A stretch of 64,000 bases of DNA, from NCBI GenBank assembly GCA_020683205.1, contig CP085689.1, positions 248,001-312,000 on the forward strand. The letters are read 5' to 3'. Made by a program: the position numbers and the translations under genes. This document shows, piece by piece, positions 33,679 to 44,174 of the stretch. The number at the start of each line of letters is the position of its first letter. Position 1 is the stretch's first letter. The notes under the pieces were generated by a model. That model saw only the letters and a program-made list of their open reading frames with translations. It was not told where the DNA came from and made no database searches. The DNA comes from Lentisphaerae bacterium WC36 (GTDB taxonomy: Bacteria; Verrucomicrobiota; Lentisphaeria; Victivallales; SZUA-371).

Positions 33679-34536
33679 TTAACGTACTATTGGATCACGA
33701 TTAGTTAAGTCAATAGTACGAAATTTTATATTTTGACGCAATAATGAGTCGATTTTATTGCTTAATGATTCTAAATTAGTCGCAATATTCTTCACAGGCA
33801 TATGTATTTGATAGCGTTTGTTACCATATTCGCAGTAAAATGACAATTTGCGTGGGTCAATTATTGAAATGTCGTGGATGCGATAAAATGGATAATCTGT
33901 TTTTGTTAACATTATTAGCTTTATTGCATACTCAAATTCTGGTCGAAGTTCACCATTATTCAATTTTTTTGCCAAATCATAAGGAATTAAAATTCTAGGT
34001 AATCCATTTATAACTTGATCATTGACAATTCCTTTGCGGATAACCATGCAATCTTCATCGATAACAAGATTATTTTTTGGCGTTTTAAGTTGTGCACGTG
34101 GAATGCGTTCGATAATTGTAATATCTAGTTTATCTGGTAGGGTTCTAATAATTGTGACATCGAGAATGTTAGCTTGTTTGAGCAATTTTGCTCGCAATTT
34201 ATCTAATTTTAATTCAAAAATATTACTCTTTTTTAGAGTTATTCCTAGGTAACGACAAACTGTCGCTTTGCGGTTGTCCCACCAGCCGTTATCGCTTGAA
34301 ACATTTACTTCTGCAACAACGAAGTGTGGGTTTTTCCACAACATTTTTTGAGCACTATAATAGACACCCCATAGAATAATCCCTAAAACAAAAAGAATTG
34401 TCAATAAAAATAAAAATGCTCTAATAGCTGGACTTGCATTTTTTTTATTTTTGACTGTTTTTGAGGATTTACTTCGGGTTTTTTTTGTTTTTTTCTCCAC
34501 TTTTTTGAGCTTTTTAGGTTCTACAGGTTTTGCCAT
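33679..34536 (-). CDS. ftsQ: Cell division protein FtsQ
   Basis: A 285-residue bitopic membrane protein. A very Lys-rich cytoplasmic start is followed by one membrane helix (about residues 40-65), a POTRA domain ('FVVAEVNVSSDNGWWDNRKATVCRYLGI' through 'VTIIRTLPDKLDITIIERIPRAQL') and the FtsQ beta domain. FtsQ links FtsB/FtsL to the divisome. It is not next to ftsA, ftsZ or mur genes; it lies downstream of carB on the same strand. Confidence 0.83.
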   Translation of the reverse strand: MAKPVEPKKLKKVEKKTKKTRSKSSKTVKNKKNASPAIRAFLFLLTILFVLGIILWGVYYSAQKMLWKNPHFVVAEVNVSSDNGWWDNRKATVCRYLGITLKKSNIFELKLDKLRAKLLKQANILDVTIIRTLPDKLDITIIERIPRAQLKTPKNNLVIDEDCMVIRKGIVNDQVINGLPRILIPYDLAKKLNNGELRPEFEYAIKLIMLTKTDYPFYRIHDISIIDPRKLSFYCEYGNKRYQIHMPVKNIATNLESLSNKIDSLLRQNIKFRTIDLTNRDPIVR

Positions 34537-34549
34537 TATTTAGTAATCC

Positions 34550-34575
34550 TTAGGGAGTAAAATTATACTCCCTAA
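34550..34575 (-). promoter_or_regulatory. Hairpin between carB and ftsQ
   Basis: A perfect 10-bp stem (34550-34559 with 34566-34575) and a 6-base loop in the 60-bp gap. It lacks a T-run on the - strand, so it could be a weak terminator or a processing site. Confidence 0.45.
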
Positions 34576-34596
34576 TTTTATAATAAATATTTTTGA

Positions 34597-37500
34597 TTAA
34601 ATGTCAAATTTTGGAGCGTGACGGTGAAATTCTTGAATGCTACAAATTTCAAAACGTCCCATATCCTTTAATGCTTCAAGACCTTCAATTGCAGCATCAG
34701 CTCCACTAACTGTCGTTGTAATTGGAATACCACGAACAGTTGCTTGTGCACGCATTTGGATCTCATCAACTTTTGGTGCTGCACCTGTTGATGGTGTATT
34801 GATTATCCACTGAATATCTTCTTGTTCAAGCATATCTAAAACGTTTGGACGACCTTTTGAAATGCGGAAGATAGCGTTAACTTTAATTCCTGCATCGCAA
34901 AGGATTGTCGCTGTTCCTAATGTCGCAAATAAATTGAAACCTAAATCAATCAAACGTTTCGCTAATGGCACAACAGCATCTTTATCAATGTCACGAACGC
35001 TTAAGAAAACGTTGCCTTCTTTAGGAATTTTGTTGCCTGCAGCAACCTGACTCTTCAAATATGCCATTCCTGGGTTAATGTCAATGCCCATAACTTCACC
35101 AGTTGATTTCATCTCAGGGCTCAGAGCAATGTCAACGCCAGGGAATTTAACAAATGGGAATACTGCTTCTTTAACCACATGGAAATCTGGAATAATTTCT
35201 TTTGTAAAACCTAAATCTTTAAGTTTAAATCCAGCCATACATAATGCTGCAAGTTTTGCTAAAGGGGCACCGATTGATTTACTTACAAATGGAACTGTAC
35301 GAGATGCGCGAGGGTTTACTTCTAGAATGTAAACAGTGTCATCTTTCACTGCATATTGAACATTCATTAAACCACAAACATCAAGTTCTTTAGCTAAAGC
35401 AAAAGTATGTTCGCGAATTTGATCTAACACAGCTTTGCTTAATGTTGTTGCAGGGATTGTACAAGCACTGTCACCAGAGTGAATTCCAGCTAGCTCAATG
35501 TGTTCCATTATTGAACCAATTACAGCTGTCTCACGGTCGCTGATACAGTCAACATCTAGTTCGATTGCGTCTTCTAAGAAACGGTCAATTAATACTGGAC
35601 GTTCTTGAGAGGCTTCAACTGCTTCTGTCATGTATTTACGTAAATATTTTTCATTGTAAACAATTACCATCGCACGTCCACCTAATACGAATGAAGGACG
35701 AACTAGTACAGGATAACCAACGCGATCAGCAATTTCTACAGCCATTTCAGTGTCTGTCGCAATACCGTTAGGTGGTTGTTTGATATTGATTTTATCAACT
35801 AATTTTTGGAAGAAGTCACGGTCTTCAGCAGCTTCAATCATATCAGGAGAAGTACCAATAACTTTTACACCAGCTTTCTCTAATTGTTGAGCTAAATTCA
35901 ATGGAGTTTGACCACCAAATTGAACAATTACGCCGTCGGCTTGTTCGCGCTCATAAATATGTAGTACATCTTCAAATGTTAATGGCTCGAAGTATAATTT
36001 ATCACTTGTATCGTAGTCAGTAGAAACTGTTTCAGGATTACTGTTTACCATGATTGTTTCAAAACCAGCTTTTTGTAATGCAAAAGAAGCATGTACACAG
36101 CAGTAATCAAACTCGATACCTTGACCAATACGGTTAGGTCCGCCGCCAAGAATCATAATTTTCTTTTTATCATTCTCTGTTTTTTCATCACGGTCACCGT
36201 AGGTTGAATAGTAATATGGAGTATAAGCTTCAAATTCACCCGCACAAGTATCTACTAAATTATATACAGGCATAATATCAAGCTCTTTACGGGTGTTGTA
36301 CACTGTAATTTCATCGCTATTAATTAAGTAAGCAATTTGACGGTCTGAATAGCCAAATTCTTTAGCCTGTAATAATAAATCTTTATTTGCTTTAAGACCA
36401 TTGATATCGCCAACAGATTTAATCTCATCTTCATAACATGCTAATTCATGCATATGGCGTAAGAACCAGTAGTCGATGCGACCTGTCATATCGTGCATTT
36501 GTTCAACTGTTATACCACGGCGGAAACCTTCGCGGATATGGAACATTCTGAATGCGTTTGGACGTTTGATTTCTGCATGTAAATCTTCATCACTCATAGC
36601 TTCATATTTGGCATCTTTAGCTGTTGCGCCAAAACCGCTTTGACCAACTTCTAATGAACGTAATGCTTTTTGGAATGATTGCTTGAATGTTTTACCAATT
36701 GCCATTGCTTCACCAACAGACTTCATTTGAGTTGTTAGTGTATTGTCAGCAGTAGGGAATTTTTCAAATGCAAAACGTGGAATCTTTGTTACAACGTAGT
36801 CGATACTAGGCTCGAAACATGCTGGAGTTTCACGAGTAATATCATTAAAAATCTCGTCTAAAGTATAGCCAATTGCTAATTTTGCAGCGATTTTTGCAAT
36901 TGGGAAACCTGTAGCTTTTGAAGCTAATGCAGATGAACGTGATACACGTGGGTTCATCTCAATAATAATCATACGACCTGTGTCAGGGTTAATAGACCAT
37001 TGTACATTTGATCCACCAGTTTCAACACCAATTGCACGTAATACTTCAAGAGATTTATCACGCATGATTTGGTATTCACGATCTGTTAAAGTTTGTGCAG
37101 GAGCAACTGTAATACTGTCTCCAGTATGCACACCCATTGGGTCTAAGTTTTCGATAGAACAAATAATTACAGCGTTATCTTTATTGTCACGCATAACTTC
37201 CATTTCGTACTCTTTCCAACCTAATAATGATTCTTCAATTAGAACTTCATTATTCATACTTGCATCAAGACCACGAGCTACGATATCATCAAACTCTTCC
37301 CAACTGTAAGCGATTCCGCCACCAGTTCCACCTAAAGTAAAACCTGGACGAATAATTACTGGAAATGAACCAATTTCATCAGCAAAATCTCTTGCTTCTT
37401 CGATAGTGTGAACAGACTGACTTTTCGGCATGTCAAGTCCAATTTCAGTCATAGCTTTTTTAAATAAATCACGATCTTCAGCTTTATTGATAGCTTCAGC

Positions 37501-37857
37501 TTTAGCACCAATCATTTCAACACGGTAGCGATCTAAAATACCGCTCTCAGCTAGTTCCATTGCTAAGTTTAATGCCGTTTGACCGCCAAGAGTAGGTAAT
37601 AATACGTCTGGACGCTCACGACGAATGATTTCATGAAGGATGTCTTTGTTTAATGGCTCAATATAAGTACGATCCGCAAATTCTGGATCTGTCATAATTG
37701 TTGCTGGATTACTATTAACTAGCACAACTTCATAACCCTCTTCGCGTAAAGCTTTACACGCCTGGGTTCCGGAATAATCGAATTCACAAGCCTGACCAAT
37801 AACAATTGGACCTGAACCGATTAGCATAATTTTTTTTATGTCTTCTCTTTTTGGCAT
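34597..37857 (-). CDS. carB: Carbamoyl-phosphate synthase large subunit
   Basis: A 1086-residue enzyme that makes carbamoyl phosphate for pyrimidines and arginine from bicarbonate, ATP and ammonia passed from CarA. It has two homologous halves: the first starts '[27 protein letters not shown]' region (37840s), the second '[20 protein letters not shown]'. Each half has an ATP-grasp fold, for example '[19 protein letters not shown]' (as IEMNPR) and '[19 protein letters not shown]'. The C-terminal part (from about residue 945) is the MGS-like allosteric domain. carA is not in the window. Confidence 0.97.
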   Translation of the reverse strand: MPKREDIKKIMLIGSGPIVIGQACEFDYSGTQACKALREEGYEVVLVNSNPATIMTDPEFADRTYIEPLNKDILHEIIRRERPDVLLPTLGGQTALNLAMELAESGILDRYRVEMIGAKAEAINKAEDRDLFKKAMTEIGLDMPKSQSVHTIEEARDFADEIGSFPVIIRPGFTLGGTGGGIAYSWEEFDDIVARGLDASMNNEVLIEESLLGWKEYEMEVMRDNKDNAVIICSIENLDPMGVHTGDSITVAPAQTLTDREYQIMRDKSLEVLRAIGVETGGSNVQWSINPDTGRMIIIEMNPRVSRSSALASKATGFPIAKIAAKLAIGYTLDEIFNDITRETPACFEPSIDYVVTKIPRFAFEKFPTADNTLTTQMKSVGEAMAIGKTFKQSFQKALRSLEVGQSGFGATAKDAKYEAMSDEDLHAEIKRPNAFRMFHIREGFRRGITVEQMHDMTGRIDYWFLRHMHELACYEDEIKSVGDINGLKANKDLLLQAKEFGYSDRQIAYLINSDEITVYNTRKELDIMPVYNLVDTCAGEFEAYTPYYYSTYGDRDEKTENDKKKIMILGGGPNRIGQGIEFDYCCVHASFALQKAGFETIMVNSNPETVSTDYDTSDKLYFEPLTFEDVLHIYEREQADGVIVQFGGQTPLNLAQQLEKAGVKVIGTSPDMIEAAEDRDFFQKLVDKINIKQPPNGIATDTEMAVEIADRVGYPVLVRPSFVLGGRAMVIVYNEKYLRKYMTEAVEASQERPVLIDRFLEDAIELDVDCISDRETAVIGSIMEHIELAGIHSGDSACTIPATTLSKAVLDQIREHTFALAKELDVCGLMNVQYAVKDDTVYILEVNPRASRTVPFVSKSIGAPLAKLAALCMAGFKLKDLGFTKEIIPDFHVVKEAVFPFVKFPGVDIALSPEMKSTGEVMGIDINPGMAYLKSQVAAGNKIPKEGNVFLSVRDIDKDAVVPLAKRLIDLGFNLFATLGTATILCDAGIKVNAIFRISKGRPNVLDMLEQEDIQWIINTPSTGAAPKVDEIQMRAQATVRGIPITTTVSGADAAIEGLEALKDMGRFEICSIQEFHRHAPKFDI

Positions 37858-37999
37858 AATATTTATTCTTTATTTATAATTTCAAATTTTTTATCGTAAT
37901 TATCTAAATCCGTTTAATATAGCCTTAAAATTTTAAATTGTCCATTAAAAAAAGTGCTTTTTCTGTATTTTTAATTAGTGATATAAGAAGAGTGATAAT

Positions 38000-39130
38000 C
38001 TAATTGTTAAATTTGAAACTTTCTGTGATAAATTTGATAAATTCGACACTAAAAACTTTATGAATAGCACTTGTGAAATGGACTCGATCAAAAAAAGCAA
38101 AATTTTCAACTTCTGTTTTAGTAATTTTATTATCATAAAACTTTTCACACTGAGAAAATTGTTCGCTCATTAATGCTGCATCACTAATGTGAGGACAATT
38201 TTTTAGAAATTCGACAGTTTCAAAAAGGTTTATTCCTGCCCATTTCGAAGAGGTTTCCTCGCAAAGTCGTTTTGTTAATTGATTAAAAATTTTTGAACTA
38301 TTATGATGCACAAAATCACTATTTAAGTATGATGTTGAATTATTGAGTATTTTTGTATTGTATTTTTTATTGAAGGCATTATTATTCGTGAACAATTCAT
38401 TAAAAAAACCATAGATGTCAAACATTCCAATGCGAGTTTTTGGATGTGTTTTTGACAAATTATGAATTGTTTTATTTAAATTATTGTTATAATTATTAAT
38501 GGATTTTTCTAGTGAAGTATTGTAAGCTTCTTTTTTTAATTTTGCTGGAGTTTGTGCATGATTTAGTTGATTAATAAAGATAATATTTTCGGCACCAATT
38601 GAGATTAAATCTTTAGCCATTGATTTTATGCTACTAGCTAGTTGAAATGAAGTTTCTTGATAGTGACTTTTGCGAACAAGATAGTCATTTGTGCCTATCC
38701 AAATTATAAATAGATGTTTATGGTGCTCTTTGTAACGATTTTTTTGCTTGTAAAGGCGTATAGCATCTTTTTGAGTAAATGGAATGTAGCCTGAAAAAGG
38801 TTTTCGCAATGGGCAGCAAATGCCATTAATTGGATAGTTTTCAATATTTATATTGTAATTCGTAAGGTATTTAGTCAAATAGTCGACCCATATAGGACCG
38901 TCACAGAATCGTCCATTCCAAAAAGGAGGGCTTTGCGGAATAGCGCCAAATGTATAATTATGAATGTTGCCTATATCGCTATGGCTTTCAGCAAAAACAC
39001 AAACTTTAGAAATGGATGTTGAGTTTTCAAAAAAATTGTTAGTTGCAATAAAATGATTTAATTTTAACATAATATTGAAAGAATTATTGTTCTTTAGCAT
39101 TTTGCACGCTTCTAACAAAACATTATACAT
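38000..39130 (-). CDS. SGNH/GDSL-family hydrolase with altered GDSL motif
   Basis: A 376-residue protein of the SGNH esterase/lipase type, close in pattern to thermolabile haemolysin/phospholipase-like GDSL proteins. Block I reads 'VCVFAESHSDIGNIHNY' where FGDSLSDxGN is usual, so Gly-Asp-Ser-Leu has become Ala-Glu-Ser-His with the nucleophile Ser kept. Block III 'IIWIGTNDYL' (GxND) and block V 'FFDRVHFT' (DxxH) are present, so it may be active. I see no convincing signal peptide. The start is uncertain: no good ribosome-binding site precedes 39130, and ATGs at 39100 and 39070 are alternatives. Confidence 0.7.
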   Translation of the reverse strand: MYNVLLEACKMLKNNNSFNIMLKLNHFIATNNFFENSTSISKVCVFAESHSDIGNIHNYTFGAIPQSPPFWNGRFCDGPIWVDYLTKYLTNYNINIENYPINGICCPLRKPFSGYIPFTQKDAIRLYKQKNRYKEHHKHLFIIWIGTNDYLVRKSHYQETSFQLASSIKSMAKDLISIGAENIIFINQLNHAQTPAKLKKEAYNTSLEKSINNYNNNLNKTIHNLSKTHPKTRIGMFDIYGFFNELFTNNNAFNKKYNTKILNNSTSYLNSDFVHHNSSKIFNQLTKRLCEETSSKWAGINLFETVEFLKNCPHISDAALMSEQFSQCEKFYDNKITKTEVENFAFFDRVHFTSAIHKVFSVEFIKFITESFKFNN

Positions 39131-39288
39131 TGTAAAAAAGATTTTAGCTGTTAAAATTTAGTTTATAATGTTTAAAAAATTGATTTTTTTTATATAGCCG
39201 TTACTTTTAGGAATGTTTATTGCGATTATGATAGATAAAAAATTACTATAAAAACTATGTGTTGAAACAAAGGAGAATTATTTTAGTT

Positions 39289-39942
39289 ATGTTAAATAAA
39301 AAATTAATTTGCACTCTGATAGGAGGCTTAAGTATATTTGCATCTTTAAAAAATATTAGAGCAGAGGATGGTTATAATTCTCAGATTAATAATATCAGTT
39401 ACGAAGATTCTGAGGCAAAATGGAATCCAATACAATTTTTATTTTGGGATAATTGTGAAAATAAAGATGTATATGGATTGCGTTTATTGGCTGTTCATAA
39501 AGCAAAAAAAGTTACAGGTGTCGATATTGTTAGTTTTTCCGAAGCTGAAGAAGCATATGGGATTCAGTGTGGAATTGTTTCTCATATCTCTGGAAACGGT
39601 AAAGGGATTCAAGTTTCTTTAGGAAATAATTACACAAATTATAGTGGTTTACAGGCAGCTGCAGTTAATATGACTGTTGATAAGGGAAGTTTAAGTCGAG
39701 CCTCTGGAGTTCAGGCTGCAATTATTAATGTGGCAAACTTTCTTGATGGAGTGCAGGTTGGTTTATGGAATAGTGCAAATTGGGGCGGTGCGCAAATTGG
39801 TTTAATTAACACTGGTGATGCGACTAAGTTACAGATTGGATTATTATGCGTCAATAAAAACTCAAGCTTATTTCCAGTGTTGCCGATTGTTAATGTTAGT
39901 AATGGTGAAGAAAAAAATCAGACAAAACCAAGCTGGTTTTAA
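39289..39942 (+). CDS. LA_2272-like surface repeat protein
   Basis: A 217-residue exported protein with a signal peptide ending near 'IRAEDG'. The body consists of repeated 'GxQxGLxN' units: 'GLQAAAVNMT', 'GVQAAIINVA', 'GVQVGLWNSANWGGAQIGLINTG' and 'LQIGLLCVN'. This matches the LA_2272-type surface repeat family found in Leptospira and PVC bacteria and suggests a beta-solenoid. Function is unknown. I chose the ATG at 39289, with AGGAG 13 bases upstream. Confidence 0.72.
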   Translation: MLNKKLICTLIGGLSIFASLKNIRAEDGYNSQINNISYEDSEAKWNPIQFLFWDNCENKDVYGLRLLAVHKAKKVTGVDIVSFSEAEEAYGIQCGIVSHISGNGKGIQVSLGNNYTNYSGLQAAAVNMTVDKGSLSRASGVQAAIINVANFLDGVQVGLWNSANWGGAQIGLINTGDATKLQIGLLCVNKNSSLFPVLPIVNVSNGEEKNQTKPSWF

Positions 39943-39951
39943 AAAAATCTA

Positions 39952-40437
39952 CTAAAAATGATTTATTAAGAGGTGTTTAATGGGGTTGTAGCTGTATATT
40001 GTGCAGAACAATCCTATTATTCCAATAAAACCTAAAAATATAGCCCAAAAATAAAGATTAAAAAACATTAGCTTCTCTAGCTCTACACTTAAAACAGCTT
40101 TTTCTGGTTTATCTGGATCTACAAAACATTGAGCTTCTTGACCCTTTGGATATTGTTTTACAATTCTTTTTGAAAATCTTAGGCCGTTTTGTGTTATTTG
40201 TGAAATATTATACCTGTCACATAAGTACTCTTTTTTATTAAAAATATATCTATAAGTTATATGAGGATAGTATTTTATTTCGTCTTTATCATCACAAACA
40301 ACCTTACTCTCAATAATTTTACTAGGTACTTTAATAAAATTTTTGGATTTTCTTTTTTTGATTATGGTATCTATTACCATTGCAGAAAGCAATAAACTAA
40401 AAAAAATACAGAATGCAAAAAGAAAATATATTTCCAT
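39952..40437 (-). CDS. DUF3592 membrane protein
   Basis: A 161-residue protein with a membrane helix at each end and a central beta domain. The pattern 'PSKIIESKVVCDDKDEIKYYPHITYRYIFNKKEY' followed by 'YPKGQEAQCFVDPDKPEKAVL' is typical of DUF3592. Function is unknown. It is convergent with the LA_2272-like gene. Confidence 0.78.
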   Translation of the reverse strand: MEIYFLFAFCIFFSLLLSAMVIDTIIKKRKSKNFIKVPSKIIESKVVCDDKDEIKYYPHITYRYIFNKKEYLCDRYNISQITQNGLRFSKRIVKQYPKGQEAQCFVDPDKPEKAVLSVELEKLMFFNLYFWAIFLGFIGIIGLFCTIYSYNPIKHLLINHF

Positions 40438-40465
40438 ATAGTACTCCTGTTTTTAAATTTTCGTT

Positions 40466-40512
40466 AAAAAAATGGTCGCTATAAGGAGCATTAATAGCTC
40501 ATTACAACGACC
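40466..40512 (-). terminator. Terminator of the lsrF operon
   Basis: On the - strand, 40508-40512 pairs with 40474-40478 and an inner GAGC/GCTC stem strengthens the hairpin, followed by ATTTTTTT. It lies about 230 bases beyond the lsrF stop. A second 9-bp hairpin (40577-40585 with 40592-40600) lies in between; I see no gene in this gap. Confidence 0.6.
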
Positions 40513-40738
40513 ACTGACTTTTCGAGCAAGAAAAAAAACACCATTAACCAAGAAGAAAATTACTCTAAAGTCTACAACTATTGGGCACCACCCCAATAGT
40601 CATAATTTTACCTTTTTTGCATTAGTTTAAGAACATTCCTCCCAATATTTTGCCCCAAATATCTTTTTTAGTAGTTCAAATTCTCAAACCTTTGCTTAAC
40701 ATAGGTAACACATGTTAAAAATTATTTTAAAAAATCAA

Positions 40739-41614
40739 TTAACCTTGATTTTTGATAGTTTCAAATAAGTCGAAACCTTCTTTTGGAGTTAAGTTGTCAT
40801 GAACAACTCCAGCTACAGCTTGAATCATAGCTGCTGGGTTTTCGCTTTGGAATACGTTACGACCCATATCTACACCAGCTGCTCCTTGTTGGATAGCGTT
40901 GTAGCATAATTCTAGAGCTTCTAACTCAGGAAGTTTTTTACCACCAGCGATAACAATTGGAACAGGACATGCGTTAACAACTTTCTCAAAACCTTCAGTG
41001 AAGTATGTTTTAACGATTGTTGAACCGTTTTCAGCACACACACGAGAAGCTAATGCGAAGTAACGAGCATCACGAGCCATATCTTTACCAACAGCAGTTA
41101 CACCCATTGTAGGGATACTGTATTTTGCACCTAAATCCGCTAAGCGAGTTAAGTTTTTAACTGTTGAAGCTTCATGCTTTCCGCCAATCTCAACCATTGC
41201 CGCCATTACTGATGCGTTGCAACGAATTGCTTCTTCGATATCATATAGTACTTCGTTGTTTAACTCCGTAAGAATTGTTGAACCAGCAGAAACACGTAAT
41301 GAAATTGGTTTATTGCTGTCAGCAGGTACAACTGTACGTAGAATACCGCGAGTACACATTAAGCAGTCAGCGTATTCAATTAAAGGATTGATGTTTAAGT
41401 CAATGCGCTCTAATCCAGATGTAGGTCCCATGATATAACCGTGGTCAAATGCTAACATTACTGTGCGACCAGATTTTTTATTGAATACACGAGATAGGCG
41501 GTCTTTCATACCCCAATCCATGTTGTCCATACCTTTTAGGTAAAATGATTTTTTTTCAACTTCGATGCCTAAACCGAAGTCATTACCTTCTCTTATATCA
41601 TCCATATCAGCCAT
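40739..41614 (-). CDS. lsrF: LsrF-like thiolase/class I aldolase
   Basis: A 291-residue protein that looks clearly like E. coli LsrF along its length: 'MADMDDIREGNDFG', 'LKGMDNMDWGMKDRLSR', 'GRTVMLAFDHGYIMGPTSGL', 'ADCLMCTRGILRTVVP' and 'CPVPIVIAGGKKLPELEAL'. LsrF transfers an acetyl group from 3-hydroxy-2,4-pentanedione 5-phosphate to CoA, giving acetyl-CoA and dihydroxyacetone phosphate in autoinducer-2 breakdown. The Schiff-base lysine would be in 'STIVKTYFTEG'. It is last in a - strand operon after dhaL. No lsrK, lsrR or transporter genes are nearby. AGGAG precedes the ATG. Confidence 0.85.
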   Translation of the reverse strand: MADMDDIREGNDFGLGIEVEKKSFYLKGMDNMDWGMKDRLSRVFNKKSGRTVMLAFDHGYIMGPTSGLERIDLNINPLIEYADCLMCTRGILRTVVPADSNKPISLRVSAGSTILTELNNEVLYDIEEAIRCNASVMAAMVEIGGKHEASTVKNLTRLADLGAKYSIPTMGVTAVGKDMARDARYFALASRVCAENGSTIVKTYFTEGFEKVVNACPVPIVIAGGKKLPELEALELCYNAIQQGAAGVDMGRNVFQSENPAAMIQAVAGVVHDNLTPKEGFDLFETIKNQG

Positions 41615-41846
41615 GATATTTATGCTCCTATTTGAAAGGAATAATCCTTCATTTTTTTAATTTGATTTTACTAATATTTTATCTTTTTTTATGTTCTAAA
41701 GAATTGTGTTTTTTTTTATGTAATCAATGTTCCCTCAAACGATTGAGCTACAAAAACACAATGACCCTCTTTTTTTAATTTATATTTTTGCGCCAACTTG
41801 CTTATGCATTTCAGCGCATAATTTGTTAACGTAGCACGTTACAAAA

Positions 41847-42476
41847 TTATTTTACAGTATCCGCAAATGATTGGAAAATGTATGAAATTGATGTTGCGCC
41901 TGGGTCAGCGTGACCAAGAGAACGTTCACCAATGTTCTTAGCACGACCAAAACGAGCCGCGATATCTTTTGTTGACTCAGCTCCTTTCTTAGCTGCGTCA
42001 GCACCTTTTTGCATCATGTCTGCTAAGCTTTCACCAGCAGTAGCAGCTTCTACCATAATACCAACAGCAGGGATTAAAGCATCCATCATAGTTTTGTCGC
42101 CAACTACAGCTTTGCTTTGCTTAGCCATAGATTTTAAACCTTCATCAAAGAATTTTGCAACTGCAACAGCATCTAACTCTTCGCCTTCTGCACCATCGCT
42201 CATTCCCATTAATAATGAACCAAATAAAGGACCAGTTGAACCACCATCTTGACTCATTGCATTCCAAGCAGCATCACCTAACGCTTTTTTGATATCTTTA
42301 TCAGCACAGTTTTCTACACTGTCAACGATTGCTTTAATTGTTCTAACCATAGTTACACCGTGGTCACCGTCACCAGTTTCACAGTCTAAACGAGTTAATT
42401 CTGGCTCTTTTTCAATAATTACAGCAGCAGCGTTTTGCCACATTGCTACTAAGCCATCATAATTTAAATTTGTCAT
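41847..42476 (-). CDS. dhaL: Dihydroxyacetone kinase ADP/ATP-binding subunit DhaL
   Basis: A 209-residue eight-helix nucleotide-binding subunit that phosphorylates the substrate held by DhaK. The metal-binding motif 'TGDGDHGVTM' and the phosphate-binding 'DGGSTGPLFGSLL' and 'HADPGATS' are present. I chose the ATG at 42476 (MTNLNYDGL), which matches the usual DhaL length and has AGGAG upstream; an ATG at 42521 would add 15 residues. No DhaM (PTS phosphodonor) is in the window, so ATP use or a remote DhaM must be assumed. Confidence 0.9.
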   Translation of the reverse strand: MTNLNYDGLVAMWQNAAAVIIEKEPELTRLDCETGDGDHGVTMVRTIKAIVDSVENCADKDIKKALGDAAWNAMSQDGGSTGPLFGSLLMGMSDGAEGEELDAVAVAKFFDEGLKSMAKQSKAVVGDKTMMDALIPAVGIMVEAATAGESLADMMQKGADAAKKGAESTKDIAARFGRAKNIGERSLGHADPGATSISYIFQSFADTVK

Positions 42477-42577
42477 TCTATTTAAAACTCCTGAATTCTC
42501 TTTTATAGAGCCTCTAAACAACCCTTTTATTGTATTGATGAGTTGTTTAGAGTTTTATACTATTAAATAATTAATGA

Positions 42578-43576
42578 TTAACGAACTGTCCAATAAGGAG
42601 TGTCACATGGAGCATCCCATAATGCACTTGTTTCGTCATCTAATTTTGCCATAAACATTTGGAAACCAGCCATCTCTTGAACTGTTAAGTATTCACCAAT
42701 CATAGATTTTGTGATCTCAACGCCACGTGCTGCCATGTTTTGCATTGCTGCACGATAAACGATAAACATTTCCATATAAGTTGTTGAACCTGTACCATTG
42801 ATCATAACAGCAATTTTATCACCATCTTTTGCTCCAACAGCTTCAGCTAATTGTGTAGACATGATTTTTGCAGTTTCATCAGCAGTTAACATTTTGCTAC
42901 GACCAGTGCCAGCTTCACCATGCTGCCCCATGCCGATTTCCATCTCATCTTCACCTAATTCAAAGATAGCTTCGCCAGTGCTTGGGTGAGTTGCAGTTTT
43001 TAATGCAACTGCTAGCGTTGCCATATTTTTATTCATTTTTTCAGCAGCTTCATATACTTCTTCTAAGCTTTTGCCTTGTTCAGCAGCAGCACCAGCAACT
43101 TTGTATACAGGTACACAACCAACTAAGCCACGACGATCTTCGATAGGAGCATCTGCGCCTGGAGCAATGTCTTCGTGAGTTAATAACATTTTAACTTTGA
43201 TGCCTTCACGTTCAGCCATTTGTAATGCCATATTTGCACTCATAACGTCACCAGCGTGGTTTAGTACTACTAAAAGAATACCAGCTTCACGGTTCATTTT
43301 CTTTAAAGCTTCGAATACTTTTGGAGGACCTGGAGCTGCAAAAATATCACCAACAACAGATACGTCTAACATACCTTCACCAACGAAACCGCTTAAAGCA
43401 GGTTCATGACCAGCACCACCTAAAGAAACGATAGCAACTTTATCTTCACTTTTTGGGTTAGCTCTTACAACTAGTTTGTCTGACTCTAATTTTACTTTGT
43501 CAGAGTATGCTGCACAGTAACCTTCTAATAATTCTGCAGTTAAATCAGCCGGATCATTAATAAATTTCTTCATCAT
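42578..43576 (-). CDS. dhaK: Dihydroxyacetone kinase substrate-binding subunit DhaK-like
   Basis: A 332-residue protein (E. coli DhaK is about 356). It has 'VSLGGAGHEPALSGFVGEGM', 'VLNHAGDVMSANMA' with the catalytic-base Asp, and 'EIGMGQHGEAGTG' with the histidine that forms a covalent hemiaminal with the ketone substrate. Gln replaces the Ile next to that His in E. coli, and the GGGSGH loop reads GGAGH. This suggests a DhaK subfamily with a different keto-sugar substrate. AAGGAAG precedes the ATG at ideal distance. Confidence 0.88.
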   Translation of the reverse strand: MMKKFINDPADLTAELLEGYCAAYSDKVKLESDKLVVRANPKSEDKVAIVSLGGAGHEPALSGFVGEGMLDVSVVGDIFAAPGPPKVFEALKKMNREAGILLVVLNHAGDVMSANMALQMAEREGIKVKMLLTHEDIAPGADAPIEDRRGLVGCVPVYKVAGAAAEQGKSLEEVYEAAEKMNKNMATLAVALKTATHPSTGEAIFELGEDEMEIGMGQHGEAGTGRSKMLTADETAKIMSTQLAEAVGAKDGDKIAVMINGTGSTTYMEMFIVYRAAMQNMAARGVEITKSMIGEYLTVQEMAGFQMFMAKLDDETSALWDAPCDTPYWTVR

Positions 43577-43670
43577 AATAAATCTTCCTTATTTTCTTTT
43601 TTATTATTATATTTTATTTATTGCTTATTATATTCTTTCTAAAAAAACTATAAAATTTTAATCAATTAAA

Positions 43671-43985
43671 TTATTTGCTAGCTTCCATATATTCAATTGG
43701 AGCACCATTTTCCATTACAAATGCAACTTTGATGCCTTCCATTGGAGAAAACGGTTCAATTAAAATTTCTTGACCCTTTAATGCTGCGTCTAAATTTTCA
43801 ACTTCGTATGCAACGTGAGCAGTAGTTTGTAATTCTTTTGGCATTGGGCTTCCATCCTCAAAACGCAACCATTCAATTTTGTGAGGACTTGCATCAATTT
43901 CAGTTACATATAACTTTGCGTCTTCGAGGTAAACTTCCTCGCCTTTTTTCTCTGTTGTTGGAATTCCCACGTGATGAAATTTCAT
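43671..43985 (-). CDS. Small VOC-fold (glyoxalase-like) protein
   Basis: A 104-residue protein of the vicinal oxygen chelate superfamily. 'MKFHHVGIPT' gives the first metal-binding His, 'TTAHVAYEVENLDAAL' the second and 'NGAPIEYMEAS' the Glu. One VOC module is compact, so it probably works as a dimer. As the first gene of the dhaK-dhaL-lsrF operon it may isomerise or epimerise the ketose substrate. AGGAG lies before its ATG. Confidence 0.8.
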   Translation of the reverse strand: MKFHHVGIPTTEKKGEEVYLEDAKLYVTEIDASPHKIEWLRFEDGSPMPKELQTTAHVAYEVENLDAALKGQEILIEPFSPMEGIKVAFVMENGAPIEYMEASK

Positions 43986-44174
43986 TTACTCTTACTCCTA
44001 ACGTTTAAAAATAGTGTTTTTAATTTCTTCTTTAGTTTAAAATAAAATTACTCCTAAACTACAAACAAAGTTTTTACAAATTGTTTATTGTTTCAATAAC
44101 TATATTTGCTTTTTTGCTTTTTAGTAAAGTTTGTTCATATATAAAAAATATGGTAACTTTTTTAATTAGCATAG

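Noticed and set aside
40577-40600. Separate terminator directly after lsrF.
   Set aside because: The 9-bp hairpin is clear but lacks a following T-run on the - strand; the hairpin at 40466-40512 is the better terminator.
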